Shown here: in pieces, positions 43,290 through 54,691 of the stretch | How positions within the stretch are numbered: the first letter of the stretch is position 1 | Layout: the number at the start of each line of letters is the position of its first letter | Source: Serpula lacrymans var. lacrymans S7.9 | Lineage: Eukaryota; Basidiomycota; Agaricomycetes; Boletales; Serpulaceae | Assembly: GCF_000218685.1 (NCBI RefSeq) | Contig: NW_006763290.1 | Coordinates: forward strand, 4,118,908-4,182,907 | Direction of reading: 5' to 3' | Length of the DNA stretch: 64,000 nt | Program-made: the position numbers and the translations under genes | The notes under the pieces: generated by a model | What the model saw: the letters and a program-made list of their open reading frames with translations, nothing else | What the model was told of the DNA's origin: nothing | Database searches by the model: none

Positions 43290-44444
43290 GGTTTACTATA
43301 GTTCACAATCATTGGAGAAAGCCCATATAAATACAAAAATGTCCAAGTTACAACCAAACAACCCACAACAACCAGTAAACAATGAACAAAGAAGTAAATG
43401 TTAGCAAAGGAAAAAGTAAAGTGATGTTTGACTCACCAGCAAAACTTTCCCCATGTTCTTGACTGGAATACGGACGAGTAACATTGCTAGATAGATCTGT
43501 CATACATGAGCTGTATAATTGATTATTGATCCATCCACACTTACTGGAAAAGAAAACAGTTAAGGTCAACAAAATCAGATTTGTTTCCCATGGCTTTTGT
43601 AAGCGCTTGTAAAACAAAAAATAGCTATCATAACTGTAATTATTATGGGCTTGTTCATAAAGACAAATAAGACCTTTTATAAGGGTAGATTCGCATGGGA
43701 AAGGTCTCAAGGCAGCATCAATATCATATTGAGAGGGTACATATTTGTGGTAATGTACGGTCTTGCACTGGAGAGAAAGAATAACGTGATATGGGTATTG
43801 AATACCACTGGTCGCATATTTTTCTTTAATCTAGCTATCTCAAAGTAATTTTCAAGTCTGGTAATCTTCTTTTTATATCAAGTGATTTACCTAGTCGAGA
43901 CTAATCTCAGCCATTGTTATGAAATATTATAAGTGTATGTAGACTCACCCAAATGTGGATTAATCTCACAAGTTGTAATAATTATTATGCAATTTTGTAG
44001 TGAGAAAAGATGGAAAGAATATATTGGCAATGCCAATTATTTTCTAAGTTCTATTGAGACAAATCATGTGTGCAAATACTTAAGCCGATGTTTGCTGCAA
44101 TAATCCTGTGCAATCATTGTCGGTGAATGTTTGTATTGTCTGCATCTTGAAAATCATGAAAAGTCCACCCAAAAATAATGCCAAAACTGAACAACAATGT
44201 TTATTACAGAACAATACAAAGCAATCTAAAGGAAAGACAGATTGGGATAGCTGCCCAAAAATGTTTGATTTGAGCGCAAGTGCCATAATTGGCACCTATC
44301 CAACAGCCATGTAATGTCATCTAAATTATATAGTTGGCTGGCTTGTTCTAGGATATGGACAGCACTTTCCAGAGTTTTATGTACCATCAACAACCTTCTG
44401 TTTGCAGTCAGAAACAGAAGAAAATATGTGCCAAATTCAAGACA
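43290..44444. other. No recognisable gene
   Basis: A 120-codon minus-strand frame at 43348-43710 ends in a hydrophobic segment and has no motif I recognise. The rest is AT-rich. This stretch may contain the Helitron 5' end, but I found no convincing TC terminus. Confidence 0.45.
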
Positions 44445-44449
44445 CATTG

Positions 44450-44866
44450 TGTTACAATAACACATTTTTGGACCTTTAATTTTCATTGTCCTCTTTAACC
44501 TTTTACTGTAGTTTTTACACTCCGTGCTATGCATCACTTTCCCTTTTGTTCAAACTCCACTTTCTTGTGCTGCACTGCCTTTCTTTCTATTTTAGATACA
44601 AGTCTCTCACGCAGCGGAGCTGGTCACATGGGCTGCACCCTCTGACATCATCAGCCACTGCCTTCATCAAAACTGTATAGTACATATGTACAAACAAACC
44701 TGTAGTAGTATATATACCCCAATAGATCAAGGAGACTCCTTAGTGAGTCCTCCTGTTGTATCCTCACAACTTACTTGTTGAAGCCTAAAGGGTAACCACT
44801 CCCTTATCATTATCTCTATAGTTGGTTCTAGTTGTACGCCAGAGTAACAGACTCTTGGTCGTTACA
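44450..44866 (+). mobile_element. Solo gypsy LTR with perfect target duplication
   Basis: It begins TGTTACAATAACACATTTTT and ends GTCGTTACA, flanked by CATTG on both sides (44445-44449 and 44867-44871). It is 417 bp and closely similar to the LTR at 20638-21045 throughout, including 'agtatatata', 'agtcctcctgttgt' and 'ggtaaccactccct'. No coding fragment is attached. Confidence 0.95.
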
Positions 44867-44871
44867 CATTG

Positions 44872-45590
44872 TATTTCAGTGGAATTAAGTTAAACTACAA
44901 TAGCTAATGCAAAGAAAACTTGATCATAAAAAGCATTTTGGCATGATAATCATAAGGCCAAGACTGGGGAAAACCTGAACGTACAAGAAAATCATTGTAG
45001 GCATTCAAAATCACTTGAAGATAGGCTGAAGCCAACCAGTCATTACACTGCCACATAAATGTCGGTGAGCATTACCATATTCCACAAGTTTTAGCCTACA
45101 CCACATGAGTTGTTCAGCTTCACTATAATAGTAAGGGCGTTATAACACCCTGAGCAGCCGAGTCACAATTTTGAATATTTCACATTGTGGTCATTGATTC
45201 ACAAGGATACAAGGCCTTGAGTTTTGCAAGCCTCTAATTGAGCTCTTACTAAGTTTTACAAACGATGGGCGAGCTGTTATTCTATGTCTACCATAACATA
45301 TGAGATCTGCATCTGCTAGGTAATATATAACCCATGCATTATTCAATCCATCGACTTCATAGTAGTGAAAGAATAATATATTTTTCATACGATAAAGAAT
45401 AACAGCACACATAACTAATACTACACTAGAGTAAAATATCCAACTAGCTTGAGATGAGTGGGTTTCCTTAGCAGCACACTGAGCAGCTAAACGTGCAACT
45501 GATGTGTTCTTGATAGCTTGTGGATATAATATCAGACATGTCATTATTTAAAAAATAAAAAACAATCATACCTGTTCCACCATAAAAGTA
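44872..45590. other. Hypothetical minus-strand frame, unassigned
   Basis: A 117-codon minus-strand frame (45191-45544) encodes ASWIFYSSVVLVMCAVILYR, a possible membrane segment, and LADADLICYGRHRITARPSF. It has coding-like composition but I recognise no family. It could be a terminal exon of the DUF6698 gene just upstream on the same strand; a GT splice donor candidate lies near 45571. The rest of the interval shows nothing. Confidence 0.35.
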
Positions 45591-45594
45591 GGTT

Positions 45595-46937
45595 TTAAAT
45601 TTTGGCCTTACTAGTTGGGCCTGGGGGCATTTTGAAGAAGTTGGGTATATTGTTATAGAACTGTTGGTAGTTAAAATCCCCGCCTTCCACGCGCCATGAT
45701 CCTACACTTGACAACGCAAAACAAAGCTACAAAAGAGCATGAGTATGATTTGATGTTATGAATGTACACTTTACTTGGACTGCTATATAGGCTATGGACC
45801 TAAACGTGACAGAATGCATGCAGTGATGCTACATGTCCACAAGTTTGACTTTTGGCTGATTTGCATCTGGGGCATTTGTACAGAAAATGCAGAGGAGGGC
45901 GATGTAAAGACAAATTTGTAGGCCTATGGTATCAATCATTTAGATCTCTTGAATAGATAACACAGAGACTGGCTTACTCTGAGCAATAAGGTGCTTTGGA
46001 ATAACCCCTTCTCATTATCCTCGGGGTTGTACTTATAATCAACATACATGAAGGTTGGCCACAATTTTGCTGTGACCAGATATTTGGGGTGGTGGTCACA
46101 AATCTGTTCTTTGATGCTGAGAGGAAGTGAGAGTGAGCAAAAACACAGTTGAGAAAACATACATTGCATTGCTCCAATCATACTCACTAGGGCAAATAAG
46201 GCTACCTGTGAGATTGTGCAAAAAGCCTCATCTAGAGGATCAAGAGGAGTAGTAGATAATGCAAGGAATAACTCTGAAAGCCACTGCACTGCTGCAGGCT
46301 TTATATTCCCAGTGTTGTCGCCTTGTGCTCCATTCAATCCTTTCATAACTATGATATTGTAGTTAAGAAACTATCTCAGAGAAGGCAGGGCATAAATGTA
46401 CTTGCTTATAGATGGAAGCTAGTTCCTTATTACTTGCAAAATCTTCATTCAGTTTTTTCTTGAGGGCAGAAATATAATATACAAGTTCCTTAAACCCTCT
46501 AAATGTATGATTCTCACTATTTTTTAAATTTTATGCTGCTTCTGTAAACAAGATACAAACACTTACTTTTCACTATAATCTTGAGGTTGCACTAAATCCT
46601 CTTCGTCACCTTGCTCATAAATTTGCCAATTGTGTTCCGCTACCATGTCGCTGATAGAATCCAACAGTGATACCAGACACCAGATCCCACAACCTTGGTT
46701 GACCCAAGAGTTGATACTGACATTTGTTTCTATCAATAGCATGTATTAGCCAACTGTAAGTCCAATCACTCACCTTTTAGTCTTCAAGACGCCAGATTTC
46801 AAGGCCTGGATTTCTTCTTTGAGGGCTAAAATCCTTTGCTTTGTTCCAGCTTTGATGGCTGTATTGGTCCGCATTTTGTCGTCTATACAATGTTCATCCT
46901 CAGGAGAGGGGAGAGGGGTTGAAACAACCGAGGCCAT
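45595..46937 (-). pseudogene. DUF6698 protein gene, probably decayed
   Basis: From ATG at 46937 the first exon encodes MASVVSTPLPSPEDEHCIDD and a Lys-rich helix (ILALKEEIQALKSGVLKTK). A 57-base GT-AG intron leads in frame to INSWVNQGCGIWCLVSLLDS, then QIYEQGDEEDLVQPQDYSE, and a further intron to RGFKELVYYISALKKKLNED. The DUF6698 core follows: QGDNTGNIKPAAVQWLSELF, GFLHNLTGSLICPSEYDWSN, a 46-base intron, then KEQICDHHPKYLVTAKLWPT, YKYNPEDNEKGLF and, near 45600-45720, FALSSVGSWRVEGGDFNYQQ. Family members end similarly with a SERFYNSI-like segment. Between PLDPLD and GFLHN one base appears lost (near 46228), giving TGA where an Arg codon is expected, so it is likely a pseudogene. Function unknown. 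Confidence 0.7.
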
Positions 46938-47145
46938 GACAAACAGGAGAGAAGGGCAAAAGACGAAGGGGAAGAGACATTGAGAGCTTCTCTTTTTATC
47001 TCATCCATGGCGGCAATGGCAAACATTTCAAGTTAACCTTGATTGGCGCCCAGTACTATTAATATTAGGTCCATGCTTGACCTACCTTACTGTAGGTAAC
47101 AAGCAGTCCAACACCAATTACCATACATATGATAAAATTGGATAA

Positions 47146-47218
47146 TAACCAGACCAGGGATTGAACCTGGAACCTTCTGGATACATGCCAGCTGCTCTAC
47201 CAATTGAGCTATATGGCC
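47146..47218 (-). tRNA. tRNA-Thr(TGT)-like gene or pseudogene
   Basis: On the minus strand: acceptor GGCCATA, D arm GCTCAATTGGTAGAGC (box A 'TAGCTCAATTGG'), anticodon arm CTGG-CATGTAT-CCAG, a short variable region, T arm CCAGG-TTCAATC-CCTGG (box B 'GGTTCAATCC') and the 3' acceptor strand TCTGGTT. If the loop is aligned normally, the anticodon is TGT (Thr), but position 33 is A where T is nearly invariant. One acceptor pair is mismatched and two are G-U. No intron. It could be a decayed tRNA or the head of a tRNA-derived SINE; no A-rich tail is evident. Confidence 0.6.
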
Positions 47219-49260
47219 AAGGTTATACAATGTAGGATCTTAAACATGACATGCAACCACGGACGTCTTACACAGAATAGCTGCTGCATACTGGGCTGGC
47301 TTACAAATCAGAGGTATTATCCTATGGAGTATTGGTATGTCAGAGTATATTCTAACAACATAATCTCTGTTGCCGTCCACACTCAACCGCCCCAACCAAA
47401 AATGAGAAGTGCTGTTACTACCGGCCGTACCAGAAAACCTCTCGTAGAGCTAAAACTGATAACAAATTAGCGACACAAAAAAATTATCAAAGACTTACAA
47501 TTCCAGCAAAATAACTGGCATGTTGTGAACTACAAATAGAACCTCACACCTAAAACGACTGTAGGTTGCCATCCATGCCCACCTCATTCAGCTTGTCTTT
47601 TATTCTGATACTCCACATTCACTAAGTTTGCCGATCCTTCAAGAAAAATAAAAGTGAGCACAAGGCCCAGCGCATTAACACACAAGCTAGACTCACCATG
47701 CTCAATGCCTGGTAATATCTTCACAGTGAGTCTAAAACAAGATGCCAGAGTATAGAAGACAGGTGGTCTCCACAAAATGGGGAGAAAGCAGGAGAAGGAC
47801 TCACCAGAGACACTCGACACCCTCAACATGACCATTGATTACAGATGACAAATGTCTCATTGAGCTGTTAGATGCTTTGGATGTTGAGACGTACCCGATT
47901 CTAGAATATCCATGTGTTGGCAACATTCTCATGACTCTCAACATCACTAGGACTCGTGGGCATATGCAGGAGTTGAAGAGATTTTTGCACAGGGGAGGTT
48001 GGGATATGCTCAATGATATCACAATAGTATCACCCAGTGGATTGCATGTCTTTACAGGGATACCAGTCTGGTCCATATTAGAGATCTTTGAAGCAAGCGC
48101 AAAAGCATTAAGGCAATTTCATCAGGAGAAGAAGGAGCAAGATAGGCAAGTATCAATGCTTACTGAGAGAAGGTAATTTTGATCTTTTTGCTATTGTGTG
48201 GTCTGCTGAACCCTGTTTTCAGGTCATGATAGATATCTTGTAAAAGAAATCACGCACAGTTTGCAAGTCTGAGGGGCCTGTCCTTACCCTTGAGGTTTGG
48301 CGTGTTGGGCCAGGAAGGAAGATGATGGTGATAGCTGAAGGGTATAAAACACAGTGTCCCTGCTCAAAGCTAAAGGGATAGGATAGAATATATTTATTAA
48401 TCAGTATATAACAACCTTTACTAGTAGATGTATATTCAAACAATAAAAAGTGGAATCTGTCCATAATACAGAGAGATTAGCCTATAGTCGAGGACTTGGA
48501 TGTTACATACCATCAAGTTGGAATGAGGTGATTCTCACAGATAAACACAATGACATCCCATGTTACCATGATCCACAACCTTGGGTGTAACTGTTGACCT
48601 AGAGAAAGACTCAAAATGCAAGAAGATCTGTAGTAGTAGTAGTGAGGCCAGAACTTAGACATCACAACATTGGGTTTACTACTGTGACTGTGATGAACAA
48701 TATCACTCTGATAGCAGCAATCAATGAACACACTAGTGCATGTGTTCTGTGCTACTAGCCTGGGTAGATCACACAATTTGGAGAAAACACAGTGTTGCAG
48801 ACTCTGGATTCAAGTTGCTGAATGATTGCCAATGTCTAGCTTGGACTCGCAATTGTATTAATGGCGCTGGAGAATTGTCTCCATTATTTTGACAGCCAAA
48901 CCGGTATAAGCACACCCTGCAAACAATCACTTCGAAAAATTAGCACAAAGAAATTTGCTGGAAAATCATTTAACGTCCAAGTTGGAGCCCAGAGGACCAT
49001 TTCAAGTTGGACTCCAATTCACTGGTGAACTGATTCAACCTCTACCTTTACACTGATATCTCTGCTCCAATCATTCATATCAAGGACTACTTATTCCCAG
49101 TTCAGACTGATGTGTACTCTAGTCCCAGAGCTCAAAAAAAGTCCTGCTTGTATTATTGGACACTTCTTGTATCAGAATCCTCCCACTTTTCTGGTGAGTA
49201 TCATCTTTTTGAACTGTTGAAATATTGATCTAGCTGCCGCAAGAACTATTCCAGCCCACT
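47219..49260. other. Weak hypothetical exons, unassigned
   Basis: A plus-strand frame at 47835-48176 (113 codons) encodes LIELLDALDVETYPILEYPC and HMQELKRFLHRGGWDMLNDI, with coding-like composition, bounded by possible splice signals. I recognise no family. The remainder up to 49260 shows only short frames. Confidence 0.35.
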
Positions 49261-49268
49261 ACTATAAA

Positions 49269-51440
49269 ATGTTCCCAGGTTTATCATGCTATACTAGCCA
49301 AAAGTCACCTTCAAATCCAACCTCCCTGAGTTCAAGTTTGTTCTCCATGGGTCCTTTCAGTGATGATACTCAACATGTCACTACATATATGGTAAGACCT
49401 ATCTATACCCTCATGCTTCACTACATAGCAGAAATTCATACTGCAATGGATAAAGCTGGAATCAACGCAAGCGATGTGAGGCTTGTTGATACATCAGATA
49501 TACAGTATATCTTTGAAGCTACTGATGAAGAACTTTTCAGTGAAGGAGCTTTATATATGATGCATATCCTTATTCACTTGTTCACATATCAGTTGTCAGC
49601 CTGCACCTCTCAAATATCAGATGCTCTCACAGCTGACCTAGTGACAGTTCCAGTGAAGTCAACTACTAGATGTCCTAGTCAATGATGAACTCCTCTACAA
49701 GACAACAATTAGTTAGAGTTTTTATTGCAAAAAGTGGACTCACTGGCCAATGGTTAACATTTTGATCTGATAAGGGAGGGTCGCTTGAAGGATATCATCT
49801 TTAACCAAAAATACTTTGATTGGAGATATGGCAGTGATAAATGTGGACGTAGTAGACATCTTTGGCATGAAGCTATTGTATATCCAGCAGCAAGGTGAAG
49901 GAAAGACGCACCTGGTAGTCCGCTATCCCTTCTCTATCTTCCTTTTCCATCTCCAGAGGGAGTTCCGTATTGCACTTAGAATAACTTGAAAAATCTGATA
50001 TTACTTTTTCAGGACTTACCTGTCACAAATTGCAGCAGTATATCTGTAACAGGGAAGTGTGCAGGCACTCGAGCACATCCCATATTTGCATGTTGGCAGG
50101 ACAATTGGCATCCATAGTGGGGTTTTGGCAGTATGTCCCAGAATAGCAGGTGCTGGTGCACTCAAGCACCTGCTATGCTAGGACGTACTGCCAACTATCA
50201 AGAAATGAGATTATCTGTATCCAACACCAAGGTATTGGTATTGGTCCGTGTTCTTGACATGCATACTCACAACTTGGAGCTTCTACTTCATTTGCTCAAC
50301 AACAGCCAAAACTTACCACCAAACCTCATCAATTTCCGCTTAAATTTGTCTGCACTGGTTGCCTATGGATCTTCAATGTTTTTAACGTCTTCAACATCCT
50401 CTATGGGTCAAGGTGAGCGAGCTCACAATCCTATCCCTCAACAGGAGCTTTCCACCTGGGTGGCAAGTCAAAATATGATCTATCCTAGTGGCATAGACAA
50501 ATGGGAAGGACATTTGCGTTGTCAACTTCCTGTTGATGATAAACTACATGCAGCTGGTGATAAAATGTCAGAGGTGAGTCATTTTGATATCTGTTAGCAT
50601 CTGATGAATTTGATCTAGTACGCTATACTTTCTCTAGCATTGAACTCCATACCTGACAGTCTCTCAACGGTATCTACAATGCAGAAGTCGCCCATCTCCC
50701 AACAAAGCCCAGCAAACAAACTTTTCAAGACTGGCATCCAATTGGCAGTAAGCAGTAATCAGTATGGCCTCAATGTTCTCCCCATCAACACTTTGAGAAC
50801 ACCAAGTTGATCAGGAGTTTGATTGCACTGATATTGCATCCTCCAACAGACTTTTTTAATTGGTGATTTTTAAGTAAGTCACTCATTCATTCTTGCATTC
50901 CATTATTGCCTGATTTTTTTCATACACAGCAATTTTACACTACACAATCAGAATGCTCAACATTGGGTGTCATTTTACGATACAACTGTTAATGCCAGCC
51001 TTAACCCCCATATCCTGCTCCATCAGCTTGGCTATGAGCTCCTTGCGCCAATGGCATTTTTTCTCCCTAGACCTTACAGCCCTCCTCTATCAGATTCACA
51101 AGACTATCTGGAACCTTCAGAAAGGGACAGTGAAGATGAACATCTGACTGTTCAGCAAAAAAGCGCCAAAAAGGAGAAGATAGTCATATGCACTGCCTAT
51201 GACCAATTACTGCCTCAAAATAAACATTTCCGAGCACTTTTCACAGCATGATTGTCAAGCCAACAATGTCTGGACAGAGTGTGAACAAGAGTGTGCTGAG
51301 AAGGGCAACAGAGTTAATGACATAGATAATTTGCAATCACAGGTATGTAATTCATCTTCAGTATGCTATAATACATATGGATGCTATTCCCAAGTACATC
51401 TTTCACAAATCTCCAATGGCTGATTTCTCACTTGTCTGAA
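49269..51440 (+). other. Series of hypothetical plus-strand exons, unassigned
   Basis: Frames at 49269-49685 (HYIAEIHTAMDKAGINASDV, DTSDIQYIFEATDEELFSEG), 50133-50597 (LELLLHLLNNSQNLPPNLIN, GIDKWEGHLRCQLPVDDKLH) and 50967-51251 (HQLGYELLAPMAFFLPRPYS, SDSQDYLEPSERDSEDEHLT) lie on the same strand. Spacers contain GT/AG signals and C-to-T-like stops. Together with the downstream oxygenase they may be exons of one or two genes. I recognise no domain in them. Confidence 0.35.
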
Positions 51441-51543
51441 GCTCCCTTGTGGATATCTGTAACTCTGATGAGACACTAATGGCATTCATCTGCACAAGTC
51501 TTCCAGAAAAATACAAAATTCTCTTACAGACAACCTACTAGCT

Positions 51544-52321
51544 GTGTTTGGGACCCCAGATCTATTGACAGAGAAGAACACCTGCCTCAGTGCTGACTCT
51601 ACCTTTCAAGCACTTCACTTGTCATGCTACAACCACCACTGTACCAAGGTGGAGTTGTTTATTTATAATATGTTCCCTATTGCTGACACTCCACAGGGTC
51701 ATAAAGCTCCATCTGATATCCCTTCTTCTATGCTTGACAGAGTTGGCTGTGTATGTACCAACCACAGGCAGATAATCCCATGCATCTTCAAGGATGTCAA
51801 AGACAACCAGAAAATGTTTCAGTCCCTCAAGGTCATCTTTAAAGAGCTGTTTAACTGGATACATACATGGTATTGTAAGTGGTTCTCAATATTTTCTCAC
51901 AGGTATCTCATCAATGTATTAGATGCAAACCCACCTGCCTGAAGAGTGCCAGATGCTTGAGCAAATTGTGTCCATCTTACCAGGAAACCACAACTTCCCA
52001 GCCTCCCCCTTCCTCTCACTGGTCATCAATATCAACGTACAGACAAAGGCTCACTGTGACAGCAAGGACCAGGAGTTTTGCCTGGTTCTTCCCATTAGAA
52101 CATTCAGGGGGGCAGCTCTTGTGATGGTTGAGACAGGCCTTGTCATTGAGCTGAATCATGGGGACTTTGTAATTTTCAGGTTGTCTGATTTCACTTATCT
52201 CAACCTTCATTATGAAGGTAAACAAATATCCATAGTACTTCATACTGATTATGAATTTGTTTCATGGGCTGCTGATAGAAATGGCTGGCAGGAAAATGAA
52301 GCCATGAGGACCTTTGCATAA
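51544..52321 (+). pseudogene. TET/JBP-like 2-oxoglutarate Fe(II) dioxygenase remnant
   Basis: The main piece (51923-52321) encodes LPEECQMLEQIVSILPGNHN, FLSLVININVQTKAHCDSKD, QEFCLVLPIRTFRGAALVMV, GLVIELNHGDFVIFRLSDFT and ISIVLHTDYEFVSWAADRNG. This follows the fungal TET/JBP-type oxygenases (PGNxxxPxxPFxxxVxNxNVxTxxHxD, LVEPGLVxxLxxGDxVxF, SLVLHTD, RNGW), which oxidise methylated bases in characterised relatives. HxD is present (HCD). The distal His expected in the 'ITHFNLH' block is Tyr (FTYLNLH), and the GxR Arg is Gln, so catalysis is doubtful. Upstream exons (51544-51870) are joined by a candidate 48-base intron (51875-51922), but the frames do not join cleanly. Confidence 0.7.
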
Positions 52322-52499
52322 ATACACTGTCTATGGTACTACTATACTACTCCTGTATGCGTTTTTCAGCAATTCTCAGAGGTATTGTCAGGAGTTATTC
52401 ATATTCTGACCAGAATGCCTGCCCTAAACTCTGTGGGTAAATTTTCACTTCCCTGTTATACTTGATTCTCTGTTTACTTTCTCACAGGCTGGTCAACTT

Positions 52500-54075
52500 T
52501 GATGGCAGGGTAAATCTAAAGCTTATGCCTCCAAGGGGCAAAACAATGCAGTTACTTTAAGTGCTGAGGAGTACTAGCACCTCATGACTATGGATGCCAA
52601 GGTACAATCTACCCAGGCAGCTCAGAAAGAGGCATTGGAAGCCAAATGCATAGGTAAGACATGTATTCTGGATTTATAAAGAATACACTCATCTCCCTCA
52701 GTAATGAGAAAGAGAGCAGCTAGTTATATGGAAAAAGAAGAAGAACAGGATCTTAATGACATTGACACAGTTACACCATCAAACCCTCCTATAAAAAAAC
52801 AAGCCATTGATAATGCATCTGATGAAGAAGATTTTCAAGGGGTTCTAATTCAAAAGCCACACATAGGTGGATGAAAGCAGCAATCATTATGATGAGGGTG
52901 AGGGTGCTAGACCTGATAGTAAGATATATAATCATTCCTAGAGGAAAATATTTACATGCTGCTAAGATGTTGATGGACTCATTCTGGATGATCAAGTACG
53001 TTTCTGAATACTTCTTATATTCATAAAGCTAACAGCCTATATAGTAGCCCAAGTCTAGGCCTGTTGTTATACAGGAGAGGACTAGTTTGTCCAGAAAATC
53101 TTCTACACCTTTGTCCAGGATGTCTTCTAACTCTACCTCTATTTCTACACCTGCAGCTCTTTTTTTACTGCCAAAGATGGGGAAAAAGCATAGGATCACC
53201 CTTGATATGTTTCCCAGTCATCTTCTGGATCTTGCTACTGCTGGGCATGCTGTCATGAGATTGTACGTTGTGACACAAGAAGGATTTCCTCCACCTACCT
53301 GCTGCTCCAAATTTTCTTCCAAAAGGCTTATCAATGCTTCAAAAGGCCGAAAAGATTTACAAGCCAAGCTTCTAGAGGTTAACAGCAATGAAGAAATCCA
53401 AAACATGTTAATTGACTATATATGTGTCACAACCTCTAATAATATCATATTAATCAATGACTCTTTTTACTAGGTTTGGTCTGCTGTTGCCCAGGTCCAG
53501 GGAGAAATTGTAGCCAAAGCTCGTCTTATGATCAATGGTGCTTACCATATTTCTGGTGATATGGCGCCAGCTCAGATCAAGGAAGTTGTAATATGGCTTT
53601 GAAAGACTGGTGCATTTGCTGATGGTGATCTTGACATCAAGGTGAGCTATTGTTCTCCTATATTGACATCAATTCTAACCATTTTTAAGGCTAGAACATT
53701 TAACAAGCAGAAACCTTTTTCTTATCAGATCTTCAAGATTGTGCGCTACCCTGAACATTTCAAAGGCATCCCTTTAGCCCTACTTGCAATTATCACCACA
53801 GCTGTAAGTTCTGGCCTTCTTTATCCAGGTGTTTATCTTATTAAGCTTTCAGATTGAATGTTCACTCAGAGCATACATGAATGGCAACAAGGCCACACTT
53901 GAGTTCTCAGAGAATTTTTTCAAAACCAGGTAAGTTGTTACATATTTACGTTGACTTGTTTTGAATATTGGTTATGTGGGAATACTACTTCATAAAGTTG
54001 TCAGTTCTTCAAAGGAAAAGTCCTATCTGGATGAAGAAAATGATAGAAGGCTTGTACCAGGACATTTTGTAAGCA
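52500..54075 (+). pseudogene. DUF6532 protein pseudogene
   Basis: An N-terminal part (KSKAYASKGQNNAVTLSAEE, then an in-frame TAG at 52575 where CAG is likely) continues MDAKVQSTQAAQKEALEAKC, a 49-base intron, then MRKRAASYMEKEEEQDLNDI. The domain follows: GKKHRITLDMFPSHLLDLAT, AGHAVMRLYVVTQEGFPPPT, VWSAVAQVQGEIVAKARLMI, NGAYHISGDMAPAQIKEVVI, TGA at 53600-53602, then KTGAFADGDLDIK. A 48-base GT-AG intron (53642-53689) leads to ARTFNKQKPFSYQIF, RYPEHFKGIPLALLAIITTA, then ENFFKT and YLDEENDRRLVPGHFVSI. This order is that of basidiomycete DUF6532 proteins, of unknown function. Two in-frame stops mark it as dead. Confidence 0.82.
53642..53689 (+). other. 48-base spliceosomal intron inside DUF6532 pseudogene
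   Basis: The donor GTGAGC and acceptor TTTTTAAG enclose 48 bases, and removal joins GDLDIK to ARTFNKQ exactly as in the protein family. The size is typical of Agaricomycete introns, which supports the taxonomic inference for the window. The short introns inferred in the DUF6698 gene are similar in size. Confidence 0.75.
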
Positions 54076-54239
54076 TTAATGCCTTAGCTTTTACAGCTAC
54101 TGATTTATCAAAATAGAAATCTGGCAAATCTTCACTATCTAGGGATTGATGATGATCATATAAAAGATGAAGATTTTGGTATTGATTTTGAAGCCCTAGA
54201 AGGCACTGTCACTATTGTTAAGCATGCTGCTGGATGGTA

Positions 54240-54691
54240 TTTCTTGTTTTCTATCTATGTATCCTACATTTTATTGTTGCTAGAAGTAAAAAATATTATT
54301 GTGTTGTTTTTATTGCATTATTTGGTTGTTGAGTGCAATGCATGCTATAGCTGCTCTGAGTGTAACAAGTGCATTGAGTGTAATATCTACCCTAAATGCT
54401 ACTATAGTATCAATGTATTAGATGAGCACTATGGGTGCTATGGGTGCTATGGATGCTATGGATGCTATGGGTGCTGTAAATGCTGTAAGTGCTATGTTTA
54501 TAGCAAATGCTGTCATAATATTGATGTTACTATATGGGTCTCTTGGAACTATAGTCAACTATGAGAGTACTATAAGAGCACATTATTCCTGAATAGATGC
54601 TGGGGTTTCTATTACAACTATGATCACTATGACATCTATTTTTGCAACTATAGTACTATAAGAGCCTATATAGCCAAAGTGTTTCTCCTGA
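54240..54691 (-). repeat. Dispersed CTATAG-rich repeat, copy 5, with 9-base tandem array
   Basis: The right edge is sharp: on the minus strand it begins TCAGGAGAAACACTTTGGCT, and from 54692 on the plus strand the sequence is gypsy integrase, so it inserted into or next to that element. It resembles copy 3 over 54570-54691. Its inner part (about 54425-54500) is a tandem array of 9-base units (TGCTATGGG and variants), which produces a Cys/Tyr/Gly-rich frame that I do not consider a gene. The left boundary is approximate. Confidence 0.55.

Noticed and set aside
47835..51440. A novel multi-gene system in the 47.8-51.4 kb interval
   Set aside because: Only short frames with weak coding appearance and no recognisable domains; I cannot support a gene set or function.
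54425..54500. Possible CRISPR-like array
   Set aside because: Units are 9 bases, contiguous and without spacers, and the genome is eukaryotic.
54244..54564. Cys-rich 106-codon frame resembling a small secreted protein
   Set aside because: It arises from a 9-base tandem array inside a dispersed repeat, has no convincing signal peptide cleavage context and no homologue I recognise.
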